64,000 bases of DNA from Salticus scenicus (taxonomy: Eukaryota > Arthropoda > Arachnida > Araneae > Salticidae), in NCBI GenBank assembly GCA_963930645.1, contig OZ005657.1, positions 50,407,153-50,471,152 of the forward strand. Reading direction: 5' to 3'. Below are positions 11,381 to 22,183 of this stretch, piece by piece. The position numbers and the translations under genes are program-made. Numbering within the stretch: the first letter of the stretch is position 1; the number at the start of each line of letters is the position of its first letter. Below the pieces are notes generated by a model. That model saw only the letters and a list, made by a program, of their open reading frames with translations, searched no databases and was not told the DNA's origin.

Positions 11381-13178
11381 GAAAAATTGCAACAATTATT
11401 TTTCAAACCTCCAATTGTTAGATTACCTGACTGGAACAAAAAATTTTTTGTGAATACAGACGCGTCAAAAGTTGCAATTTCAGGTGTACTTATGCAAAAA
11501 TTTGGCGATAGACTATTGCCCATTGCATATTTTTCAAAATCATTAAAACCCACTGAACAAAAATATCCTTCATTGAAACTAGAATTAATGGCCATGCATA
11601 GATCTGTACTTGCATTTAAATACTACTTATGTAATCGAAATGTTGTAATTCTTTCGGACAGTGCACCTTTAAAAAAATATAAGAAAGCAACAAATCCTGC
11701 AGACATTACCACTAGATGGCTTATGGACCTTTCCGAATATTCTTATTCTTTTGAACATATATCTTGTTCCAGCAATATTTTAGCTGATTATTTGTCCAGA
11801 TGTAACTTAGATGAAAATCAAGAAAACCTTTCTACGAATCCAAAGATTATTTTTGAAGAGAATCTTCCAGTCACTCAAAATGATCCTGATAAGGTGAGTA
11901 CAAATGGTCATGATTATTATGAAAAAGGTATAAATGATTATCAATTAAACTTTCTTATTTCTGGCCAAAATGGCAATAAAGATCCCGTCCTGGAAATATC
12001 AAATAATACTTTTGTGTTTGAACAGAAAAAGGATGATAAATTATCTCCAATATATAATGAAATTTTAAGAAAAGGATCATCTAAGAAGTTTTCTAATTTT
12101 TTTATACATCCTGATACTAAAGTTCTAATGATAAAAAAGTATGATACTTGCAATGACACATATACTTACTGTATTGTTGTGCCAGAAAAATTAAAAGCTA
12201 TGGCATTAACTATTTCTCATTTATCACACTTCGGATTCACAAAAACTTACGAATTTTTATCATCTAGTTTTTTTGGAGAGGAATGTACAACGACACATTA
12301 AATTTTGTTGCATCTTGTACAAAGTGTTTACAATCAAAACATCATCGTATACTTAATGCACCTTTACAACCAACCTACACATCAAAATTTCCTGGACATA
12401 CTATATCTACTGATTTATTAGTTCCTTTCGAAAATGGTCAATCCATATTGACCGTAATTGACCATTTCTCAAAAGATGCACAACTTTATCCCTTAACGGA
12501 TACATCTGCACAAAAAATTGTTAAATGTTTATTTTCTTACATATCCACACATGGTCGTCCATCTGTAATTCTTTCAGATCTTGGACCCCAATTCACGTCA
12601 CATGTTTATAATAATTTCAACGACACACTAGGTATCAAAATTTTACACTCTTCTGTTGCTTATCCACAAAGCAACGCGATCTCTGAAAGGTTAAACAAAA
12701 GCATAAAATATTCCATAAAAACACTCCTACAAGAAGGACACTCATTTGCAAATGCTATCAATATTCATAAATCCTTGTATAATGGATCAAAACATTCGTC
12801 TACACAATTTTCACCAAATTTCCTACACTTTGGCAGAGTGTTATCATTAATTTTGATACATATGATTCTCAGTACAACCAACCCTTCCTTGATAGAAATG
12901 TTGATGTTTATAAACTAATGCATGACCTTGATAAAATTTATCATAAAGCTTACAATAATATTAAAATGTCTCAAGAAAGAAGCTATAATTATTATCAAAA
13001 AAAAAAAAAAAAAAAAAAAAAAAGTTAAGAAACATTTTTGAAAAAGATATAGTATATTTAAAATCTACTGACAGATTTAGACTTAAGTATTATGGTCCTT
13101 TTATTGTATTTAAAAAGCATTCACCAGTTGTATTTTCAATAAAAAGAATAAACTACCCTGATGAGTCTGCATTTAAGG
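11348..13178 (+). pseudogene. Ty3/gypsy RNase H-integrase relic (RT deleted)
   Basis: Codons from 11348 encode the RT-RNase H linker and RNase H domain of Ty3/gypsy Pol (VRLPDWNKKFFVNTDASKV, then AYFSKSLKPTEQKYPSLKLE and LADYLSRCN). An HHCC zinc finger (HLSHFGFTKTYEF...CTKCLQSK) starts the integrase. A single-base frame change in a T run near 12270-12283 splits it into frames of 317 and 211 codons. The DDE catalytic positions are recognisable: D in ISTDLL, D in ILSDLGPQF, E in ISERLNK. After 12918 the frame is broken, an A run interrupts at 12998-13022, then a GPY/F-like segment (KYYGPFIVF, ~13085-13111) appears. The RT palm (YXDD) is missing. Pol is cut at 13180 by a mariner-like element. 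Confidence 0.85.
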
Positions 13179-13802
13179 TACAGTCAGCCAAAAAAAAAAC
13201 GCCACCCCCCCACCTAATTTCTCCATAAATTATCGTAGAAACGTGCGGCTGGTACCTATCGATCTGTAATAACGTCTAGTTTTTAATGGTGTAGTTAGAT
13301 TTTGCTTAAGGGATCATCTACATATTAAAACACGTATAAACTTCATTTTTTTCAATGACGACCCCTCTTTTTGACATCATATTCAGATTTCTGAGATCAA
13401 GGCAGTTCGGAAAACATACCTATTTATATACTTTAAATCAATTCTAAAGAGAGTTACACGTGAAAATGTGTTAGGGGACCGTCGATACATTTAGAAAAAA
13501 TAAATCGTGATCTACCACCCACTATACATTATTTATTAAATTTCCCACCGGGAAAAAAGTTCTGAACTTTTAATTATTAAAAAAAAAAAAAAAAGAAAAA
13601 AAGATTCAAATTTGCAGAACTTTCTATGTTAGCTTGTGAATTAAACGATTTTTATTGGTTTCAATAAATTAAACATTGAATAGTTAAATACATCACTTCA
13701 TACGACAAAAATTAAATAGTTTGAATCATATGAACCCTACAATGTTGAATTACAAAAATCTAGATACCGAGGTAAAAGAGCAATAGTAATAATATTAATA
13801 GC

Positions 13803-13836
<34 letters not shown>

Positions 13837-14138
13837 GTTTAGTATTTAAGAAAAAAAAAATTATCTACTTCTTAAAAGCAAAAACTGTTTTATTTAAGAG
13901 ACAAAAATTTAAGTTAAAATACATTTAAAAAGCAAAATATATATATATAAACAATTAAAATCTACTAACTAACAATTATTATCTACTTCTTGTTGGGTAT
14001 ATTTTTATTTTATACAGTAAGCCTCGCATGAATGTGTTACTATAAAGTTTTACATTTAATTTTAGGCGTGCAAACCAACAATAGATAATATACAAAAATA
14101 TAGATAACAAGATTTAAACTAAAATCTGAGATAGGATA

Positions 14139-14365
14139 TTTAACATTTTCGCGACCACTGACGTAGTTTCACGCCATTTTGAATTCTGTAACTCCTTGAG
14201 TGAGCGTTGCTTTCACAATTTGTGTGTTACGATATTTCTTAAGAATATTCCTTATATTCATATTTTATAAACAAAATAGTATGAAACAAATACTTTCACT
14301 AGAAAGAGTATAATTATTATGTATATTCATATGAAAATAAATATGGATATAGAAAGAACGGTTTC
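14139..14365. mobile_element. Half of a piggyBac-like MITE inside element A1
   Basis: Starts TTAACATTTTCGCGACCACTGACGTAG, followed by the conserved GTAACTCC...GCGTTGCTTTCAC and TATTCATA segments of family P1. The other end is missing. The same fragment is present in copy A2 near 58530-58745, so it was captured before the copies separated. Confidence 0.65.
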
Positions 14366-14574
14366 CTATTACCTAGAACGAATATTTCCCGTTCTGCAGT
14401 CGTCTATACTGTACTTGAATTCTTAATTTTAAATGTGTAAAATCTATATCTTTAAAAGTAATAAGACATATTACTTTGTTTTAAATTCTTTTTCCGTGAT
14501 AAATGTGACGCCAGTTTTACGCCGTGATTAGAACAATAGAAACTAAATAATATTGCGCTTTGTTTCAATAATAG

Positions 14575-14616
<42 letters not shown>

Positions 14617-15118
14617 ACTTTATTATTCAGTGTTAAAAAAACATTTAATAAAAATTTTATATTTTATTATGTTACGTCATGCGGTAAAATTTAAATAGCA
14701 TAAACGGAAGCGAATGCGAAAATGTTACAACAAGATTAAAACAGAAAATTTGTTTTAAAAAATCTGATAAAAATTAATAAAAACCAATTATATTAATTTT
14801 AAAAAAAAGGAAAAAACAAAAGTATTGTTCACTGCGTATTGCTCTTTCAAATAATAGTCTTCGCCTTACAGCGTTTTTTTACCGTCATGATACATAACTT
14901 GAGGTGCACGAATCCCAGAATATTCAAGTTAAAGACAAAATTGACAGAATAGAATTTTAGCAGCGAGAAACTAGGAAACGTTATGTAATATTTAAGAACA
15001 AAGACTTAACATTTCAGAATCGAGTATAAACCTCTTTGCAACAGAAGCCACGCCTTTACACAGTTTTTCTAAAACTTCACATTATAAAACAAAATTATTT
15101 TACATACTTCCAATTAAA

Positions 15119-15322
15119 TCATTTAAATTTTGTCTTCAGCATTTGATGTAGTAAATACCATTGACATTTATGCATACCAGCGTCACATAGAGAGTCATAT
15201 ACGAATACAGAAACTAGTTTGTTTAATATTGTTTCCGCAATATAGAGGCGGGGCTTCATTTCTTTTGGAATTTTTTCACAATCTCTCGCTTGCATTGCGA
15301 TAATCTTATAAAAATGATCCAA
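15119..15322 (-). pseudogene. Short conserved coding relic in element A1
   Basis: A 67-codon frame (MDHFYKIIAMQARDCEKIPK...) shares residues with the equivalent plus-strand region of copy A2 (57560-57745), where a stop and an indel break it. Both retain IPKEM, PRLYIAET, DAGMHKCQW. The spacing of hydrophobic residues loosely resembles a BESS-type helix pair, but I cannot confirm any family. It could be a captured exon or the tail of a lost transposon protein. Confidence 0.35.
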
Positions 15323-16070
15323 TTTGTATCATAAACATCGAAATGTTGCTTAGAAAACGATTAGAATAACATTAAGGTAAATTAAAATAGTTTTTCGTCA
15401 AAATATATACAGATATTTACTCATAGAGGATGCAAATTATTATAAGTGACGGCCCCCTAACAACAGTAAAAAATGAAATATCACTGTAACTCAAAAAATA
15501 ATGTTAAGAATGAGCTGTAAATTTGGAAACCTATGTTTTTGATGATGCCCGTTCTATTTATGCAAAAATTAACATAGGTCATAATTCATAATTTTTTCAA
15601 ATATGAAATTATTAATAATTTTCATAATTCAAAAAATTTCTTTTTATCAAAAATATGCATGGAATATGTTTGGGTCACTTCATTCTATCATATAAAAAAA
15701 ACAGAATTTGAATATCATAATTATTTTGGAAGATATGAATTAATGTTTGTCACATTCATTTAACATTAGCGCCCTCATAGTTTGACAGCTTATAACTCTG
15801 TGAAGAATTGAGCAAAATATATAAACTATACCATTTTCCGTGATGATTTTGTCCAAAGAATTCAAATAAATTATAAAAAATGTGGGTTACCATTGAAAAA
15901 AATGAAGTTGATGCCAGTTTTAATATGTAGACGACCCCTTAAACAAACTCTAACTATATCATTATAAACTAGACGTTATTACAAATCGATTGGTACCAAC
16001 TACATGTTTCTACGATAATTTACGGTGAAATTAGGTGGGGGGGTGGCGTTTTTTTTTTTGGCTGACTGTA

Positions 16071-16215
16071 CATGTGGATAGACTGTTGCTAGCTCCACCC
16101 AGAAACACACATTTAGTTGATAACTGTGTTACAAATGATCAAAACACTTTTCAAAACATATCAACACCTACACACTCATATAATCTACGTCCAAGACAAA
16201 AATGCACACCAAATA
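16071..16215 (+). pseudogene. 3' tail of the Ty3/gypsy pol relic
   Basis: Resumes immediately after the mariner-like insertion. The frame reads HVDRLLLAPPRNTHL and ends with YNLRPR, a motif common near the C-terminus of gypsy-type Pol or integrase proteins. An (AC)n tract and an A run follow. No 3' LTR was recognised. Confidence 0.65.
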
Positions 16216-16238
16216 ATTTCAATGCTATTCCAACATCT

Positions 16239-16279
16239 ACACACACACACACACACACACACAAAAAAAAAAAAAAAAA
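16239..16279. repeat. (CA)n microsatellite plus A tract
   Basis: About 24 bp of CA repeats followed by about 17 A, directly after the pol tail. Confidence 0.9.
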
Positions 16280-18550
16280 GGGAATGATTTACCACTGCAG
16301 GGTTAAACTTATTGCCATAAAAATCATGAACTCATAAATGATCTTTACACTTTGTTTATTTAATATTTATCATTTGAAAATTTTAATTTACAATCAATAA
16401 ATCAGTTTCTTAAAAGATATTCTTAACAGTATTTCTTTTATGTAGCAAAAAAAAAAAAGTAATATGTAGATGTTTTGCTGCAATTCCCGGGAACTTTGTT
16501 GTGCTTGCTGCATCATTGCATGCCATTATTGGCGGGTCCACTTTTTGCATGTTCAAGGGTGCAATTGACATAATAATATTGCTCTAAAATGTTGCATATT
16601 CTTTTATTCAAATCGATATGTTTGATATGTTTTCTAAAAAAGAAAAAAAAAAAAACGCAGTTATGTGAAACTGATAAAAATATGCTTTTACGTTATATTA
16701 ACATTTATTTAAGAACATAAGAACTACAATTTACACATATTTTCATCTTAGACACTTGTCAAAAAACTTAAATTACACACTTTTTAGTATTCATAAATAA
16801 ATAAATAAGCTCAATTAAAAAAAAAAAAAAAAAAAAAGCATAATATATCATGACATTTCATTGAACACATAATGTTATAATGATATCATTTAAAATTTTA
16901 AATTTTCACATTTTTGAATAATTTGAACTTTTTGCAATGCTAGCAACATGTATTTCCATGAATGTGTCAATGTGTGAATATTACCGATCGTGACTTTTTT
17001 ATGCTCTCAGTTTTCTTAGAATGACTTTTTAATAATTTTTGTAGATATCAAATCATTGAATCTACACCTTTTTTTTTAATCTTTTTTTTTTTTTTTTTTT
17101 TTTGAAATAATTATCCCTCCTTGAGAAGATGATTCGTTCAAAATTATTGCCCCAAAAATCATCAACTCAATTGAGAGCATCCAATTTTCGGAATACTAGT
17201 ATGCTATTAAACTAGTAATTCTCTAGTTATTCATTTGAAAATCTCCCATCCCTGTTTTTGAGATGCTCCCGATAGTGCATTTTCTTAATGGCGTGGTGGA
17301 GCTGTTATCACATGCCCTATTCATCTAGGACGAAGGCCCTAAGCCTGAGTCATATACTTGTGATTCACGTGCAAATATCGTCAGTTCCTTTCTACAAAAA
17401 TAGTTCAACAAACTATAGCAAACTATATTCAACAAACATCATTGCTAGTCTAACGGGGTCAGATCAGATCCAAGAAACCGTTAACACTCAGAAAATCAAT
17501 TAAGAGAAGGAGAGAGGTATAAATTTCCTCCCAAAGAAAACACAAACAGAAACATTCCAAGATGTGATTCGCAGGAGCCTGGATTTTGGTGGCATTTTGG
17601 GCAAAGAAGGTAAGTTTTCTTGCCCTTAGAAAGAGAAAGGCATTTTATTAAAATGCCGTTGGCAAAGCACAATATGCTTATACACGATTTTCTGTTACAA
17701 GAAAGGGATGATGATAAACCCGTTTACTACCGTTGTACCAGTGGGGTTAAAATTACAAGCCAATCTTTCTTAATTTGAGACTTTTTGTGCGAGTAGAGAT
17801 TTATATTTAGATAATAGTTCTGAAGAAGAGAGATTTGGGTGACTGCAACCTTGCTTTGCCAGAAATTGTTTGCTATTTCAATGCATTTAAGATCCAAATG
17901 GGATGATATCCACTGGAGATGGATATTATAGTAAAATGAAATGAGCCTCAACTTATGAGGGATAGAGATATTTGCTTTCTCACCTATATCTATGTGAATC
18001 CTGTTATTGAGATGTTGCATTGAGCTGCTGCTGTCAGTAAGTATCCAGATATCCTTCTAGTTACTTTTATTCATAATAATCTCAAGGCTCACATCGATTA
18101 CAAGTAGTTCGCTTCTGAAAACAGGACAGAATTTTGGATTAAATTGACAAAGAGAAATTCTATCCCGGGGAGTTTCAGTAAAGATGCCACTACCAGCAAG
18201 ATCGCGGATTTTGCTGCCATCAATAATATTTTGATATCACTTTTAAAAATTTTATTAATGACTTCCGAGGTCAATTGCCTAAGAGGGTATAACAGGAATT
18301 TATTTTTATTAACAGGAGCAGAAAGGTTGTAGCGAAAGTGAATCCTGGAAAATTCTTCTGACGAGTTCAGACAGCAGTGAAGAGCACGCGGCTCCACAGT
18401 ATAAGAAAGGAGGTGCTGCGACATAACTTGACTAAATGGTCTCTTGAGACTTTGATAACTTTTCCAGTTAAAAATAAAATAAAATAAAATAAAAATAAAA
18501 TAAAATTGAGGAATATTTAAAAGCTTATGGAACAAAATTCGGAAAAAATT
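16280..18550. other. Unassigned sequence between retrotransposon and nested MITEs
   Basis: AT-rich, with A/T runs (16818-16838, 17083-17103) and an AAAAT array near 18472-18505. The segment 17372-17420 repeats 7340-7386 with few mismatches. Frames at 17727-18020 and 18098-18535 (minus) match no family I know. A higher-complexity patch around 17270-18470 could be an old element, but no ends are visible. Confidence 0.4.
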
Positions 18551-18603
18551 CCGGAACGCTGCGACTCCTCATATTTGCTTATTGACAGGACAAATATTTT
18601 TAC

Positions 18604-19110
18604 CATAGCTGCCAATATTTTAATTTATTCCGGAGTATTTATAGCCACCTTTATTTCGCACCACTTTATTTATAGAAAAAATTTCTACAAAATATAACTT
18701 CGGTAAAATAACAAAAAAAAAGTATTCTTAACACTTTCGCGACCGCTGACGTAGATTCACTTCATTTGAAAATCTGTAACTCCACCAGTAGGCGTTTCTT
18801 TCACTATTTGTATAATATTTATTTCATAAGAATATACCCAATATTCATATTTGTATTTTCAAAATTTTATGGATAAAAATACTTTGATCAGAAAGAATAC
18901 AATTATAATGTATATTCATTTGTAATACAAATGTGAATACAGAAAATTTTCTTCTGAAATAGTGTAACTTGAGAGAATAACGCCCACAGGCGGACCTTAC
19001 TGTCAAAAAAGGCAAAAGTATGCGGTCTTGAGGGTGTTAAAATATAAGTGCTATGAAATTAAGGCGGAGGTAAAAGTACTCCGAAATAAATTAAAATATT
19101 GGCCGCAATG
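18604..19110. mobile_element. F1 MITE interrupted by a piggyBac-like MITE
   Basis: The left arm is CATAGCTGCCAATATTTTAA with TTATTCCGGA; the right arm is its diverged complement ending AATATTGGCCGCAATG. It is interrupted by the TTAA-flanked insertion 18728-19040. No clear flanking duplication could be read. Confidence 0.65.
18728..19040. mobile_element. piggyBac-like MITE (family P1)
   Basis: About 310 bp flanked by TTAA (18728-18731, 19037-19040). The left end reads TTAACACTTTCGCGACCGC; the right end carries the complementary but mutated GCGGTCTTGAGGGTGTTAA. Internal marks of the family are GACGTAGATTCAC, CTGTAACTCC and CGCCCACAGGCGGACC. TTAA targeting is the hallmark of piggyBac elements. 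Non-coding. Confidence 0.8.
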
Positions 19111-19452
19111 ATATGAGAATTTGTCCTGTCCATAAGCAAATACGAGGGGTCGCCGCGTTCCTATATTTTTCCTATCATTTTATTATACTCTTAACACAAT
19201 TTTCAAGAAGAAAAATTTAATTACGGTTTTTATGCTGCAATCTTACAAATACTTACTAGAAAATTTTCTGTCTAGAAATTGTGGTCTTAGTAAAATAAAA
19301 GAATAGAAGATATAGGAACGCGGCAACCCCTGAAATACTTACATACATGCCAATTCCGGAGCATTTTTAACTCCATCTCTATTTCGCACTACTTTATTTT
19401 TAAAGTATTTTTCTCCAATAGTTAACTATAATATAGTAAGGAAAATTTATTC

Positions 19453-20028
19453 TTAACACTTTCGCGACCGCTGACATAGATTCACGTCATTTGAAAATCT
19501 GTAACTCCACCATTGAGCGTTTGTTTTGCAATTTGTATGTTATTTGTTTTTTAAAAATATACACAATATTCATATTTGTATAACCAATATACTATGGATA
19601 TAAATACAGAGCCTGATTAAGGGGGAAGTACACATTATTTATACTTACACCGTTATTTTTTAACAAATACTTTCCTCCTATAATAAACAGAAAATTCTCA
19701 TTAAAAATTATTTTAAAAGAATTCTGGTGTCTAATAACGGTGAGTAAATTGGATTGTTTTACACCGTTCATTTTTTATAAAAAATATTTCCTCGTCAAAG
19801 CGTGGAATTTCTATGACTTGAAGTAAAAAATAATTGTAAAAATATTCCGGTGAGAGCGGAGATAATGTGTGCTTCCCCCTTAATCAGGCTCTGTATAAAT
19901 ACTTTGATTAGAAGGAGTATAATTATAATGCATGTTCATGTTCTTAAATATTCTAATTTGAGAGAATAATACCCACAGGCGGACCTTACTATCAAAAAGA
20001 CAAAAACATGCGTTCGCGAAATTGTTAA
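19453..20028. mobile_element. piggyBac-like MITE, first of three in tandem
   Basis: TTAA at 19453-19456 and 20025-20028, with left end TTAACACTTTCGCGACCGC and right end GCGTTCGCGAAATTGTTAA. It is interrupted by the hAT MITE 19607-19893. Its right TTAA is the left TTAA of the next copy, in head-to-tail order. Confidence 0.85.
19607..19893. mobile_element. hAT-like MITE (family H1)
   Basis: 287 bp, with ends CAGAGCCTGATTAAGGGGGA and its complement and the exact 8-bp duplication TATAAATA (19599-19606 and 19894-19901). The uninterrupted site is readable in the neighbouring P1 copy near 20390. An 8-bp duplication with CAG/CTG termini fits hAT. A sister copy at 22465-22750 lies inside the giant element. 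Confidence 0.9.
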
Positions 20029-20521
20029 CGCATTTGCGACCGCTGACATCAGGACTGCCAATCATCTCATTAAGCGTAGACTTGTTAACACCCCTTGAAA
20101 ATACGCCCCTTTTCCCACACCACTTTATATTTAGAGCAAATCTCTCCAAATAGTGTTACGATTAAATAAGAATAAAATTACTCTAAAAAATGACTGGTGT
20201 ACAAAAAAAGGCGGTGACTAAAAGTACTACGCTTCATAATGAGATGGTTGGCAAGCATGTGACATAGATTCACGTCATTTGGAAATCTGTAACTCCATCA
20301 GTGGGCGTTTCTTTTGCAATTTGTATGTTATTTGTTTTTTAAAAATATACACAATATTCATATTTGTATAACCAATATACTATGGATATAAATACTTTGA
20401 TTAGAAAGAGTATAATTATAATGTATGTTCATGTTCTTAAATATTCTAATTTGAGAGAATAATATCCACAGGTGGACCTTACTATCAAAAGGACAAAAAC
20501 ATGCGTTCGCGAAATTGTTAA
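20025..20521. mobile_element. piggyBac-like MITE, second of three in tandem
   Basis: Shares TTAA with both neighbours (20025-20028 and 20518-20521). Interrupted by an F1-type MITE at 20050-20259. The remainder, from GACATAGATTCACG to GCGTTCGCGAAATTG, closely matches the first copy. Confidence 0.85.
20050..20259. mobile_element. F1-type MITE inside a piggyBac-like MITE
   Basis: 210 bp, starting CAGGACTGCCAATCATCTCA and ending TGAGATGGTTGGCAAGCATG. The exact 6-bp duplication TGACAT lies at 20044-20049 and 20260-20265. It resembles the truncated copy at 1-124. Confidence 0.85.
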
Positions 20522-20994
20522 CGCATTTGCGACCGCTGGCATAGATTCACGTCATTTGGAAATCTGTAACTCCACCAGTGGGCGTTTCTTTTGCATTTTG
20601 TATGTTACTATATTTCTTAAAAATATTTCCTATATTCATATTTATACAGTCGAGGGAAAAAAAAAACGCAACACTCGATGAAATTTTGCTGCTAATCAAT
20701 GCGCAAAAACGCAATAGGAATCATTGGAAATTTTTAGTACTTCCAGAAAATGAAGTGAAAATTTGAATTGGGAATCATCTACATATTAAAACGCGCACCA
20801 ACTTTCATTTTTTCAATGGTAACACTCTATTTTTATTTTATATTTGAATTCCTATGGAGTTGCGAGGATGCGAAAAAGTATATTGGTTGTATATTTTACT
20901 TATTTTTTATAGAGTTATATGCGTTCAAAGATTGAAGGTGCTAATGTTAAATTCATATTTCAAACTTTTATTAATTTCTACACAAAAAAATAAT

Positions 20995-21035
<41 letters not shown>

Positions 21036-21262
21036 ACGAGATGCAGTAAAGAAACTCAAATAAAATCCATCATCACATTTGATTCTGAAAAATATTTTTT
21101 ATTCTGAAAAATATTAATAAATTCATTAAATATATATATATATATATATATGAATTATGACATATATTAATTTTTACTTAAAATGAATCTCCTAATGCTG
21201 AAAAATATGGGTGTTCAAATTTGCAGTTCGTTGCAATTATTAGTTTTCGAGATATAAATAAA

Positions 21263-21293
<31 letters not shown>

Positions 21294-22030
21294 GAGAGGC
21301 TTAGGGAGCAGTCTCTTGTGAAGTTTTGTACGAGATAACGAAGAAAATCTTAAAAAATAACGGAGAAAATTAAACAAAATATTTTAAATTTTTATTTATG
21401 GGTCAAACTGTATAGCAACAACGTCGGACGCGAAGAAATAAAACAAAAGTATGAATTTTAGACATTAATGCTATCAAACGAATTCTCTTATTTCTAAAGA
21501 AAACAAACCCCGCTTTCCATCGTTCTTCTAAAACAAAAGAATATAGAAAAAAAAAGTGACTATGCGTTTTAGCATGAAACCTCTTATTTTACATTGGAAA
21601 AAATATATACACGTGGCATTATCTATTACTAGTGATAAATTCTGTATCCTTTGAATGGACATTGAAAGGGAAAAATTTACTGAAAAGGCTGGGTTTACTG
21701 TTTAAAGTAGAGAAATACTTGGAACGTAAAAATTGCCAATTAAAAAAAAAAAAAAATGAATGGTATTGGAATGCAATGCAGACTTCTTAAATCGTTTCTT
21801 AACAACCGTTGTAGTCAAAAGATTAATCATTTTAGTTCATATATTGCTTTATTTTTTATTTTTATTTATTTTTTTGTGGGAGGGGGGTGGAGTTATTATT
21901 TTAAGAATACTTTATTCTTTAAAAATTACTTTTATAAATATAGTTTAATTAAGAAAGTATATTTTTATAGAAATTATAAAACATATCATACAGTTTCAAT
22001 GAGTTAAACTGACTAAAACTGGTAAGTGCG

Positions 22031-22164
22031 AGTAGTGTAAAAAGGGGGGTTGACCAGCACGGTGGTGGCGTAGTGGCGTATTGTGGCGTAGGGTGGAGGC
22101 GCGCCTCCATCTTGACACCACTACGCCTCCACCCTGCTGGTTAACGCCCCCTTTTTACACTACT
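22031..22164. repeat. Left terminal hairpin of the giant element
   Basis: The first 134 bp fold on themselves: AGTAGTGTAAAAAGGGGGG...ACCAGCA pairs with TGCTGG...CCCCCTTTTTACACTACT. Between the stems lies a GC-rich arm containing the 16-bp palindrome TGGAGGCGCGCCTCCA, giving a possible T or cruciform shape. GC content stands out sharply from the surroundings. The same unit closes the right end and recurs at 33306-33439. Confidence 0.85.
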
Positions 22165-22183
22165 TAGTCATCATCTTTAACGA

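Larger units (their letters stand above)
13181..16068. mobile_element. Mariner-like non-autonomous element A1 (2.9 kb)
   Basis: The ends are CAGTCAGCCAAAAA... and its complement, with TA duplicated at 13179-13180 and 16069-16070. The first ~70 bp form an inverted repeat, including CGCCACCCCCCCACCTAATTTC. The TA target and CAGT start indicate the Tc1/mariner (IS630) group. It splits the integrase of the retrotransposon; removing it and one TA would rejoin ...FKV-HVDRL in frame. A second copy in reverse orientation is at 56817-59682. No DD(E/D) transposase is seen; a small conserved frame at 15119-15322 and a piggyBac-like half-MITE from 14139 lie inside. Confidence 0.85.
18553..19161. mobile_element. 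Outer foldback element, GGAACGC ends
   Basis: About 43 bp at the left (GGAACGCTGCGACTCCTC... to ACAGGACAAAT) is the reverse complement, with few mismatches, of the right end (ATTTGTCCTGTCC... to GCGTTCC). Between them an F1 MITE is inserted (18604-19110), which itself carries a piggyBac-like MITE. A related GGAACGCNGCRA end appears near 19315 and in the MITE at 46733-46915. Confidence 0.65.

Noticed and set aside
9202..17300. LTRs for the gypsy relic.
   Set aside because: I compared the flanks by eye and found no convincing long direct repeat; only weak similarity between about 16305 and 17146.
18098..18535. A 145-codon minus-strand frame as a host gene.
   Set aside because: No recognisable domain, no splice or promoter context, and its start lies in an AAAAT array.
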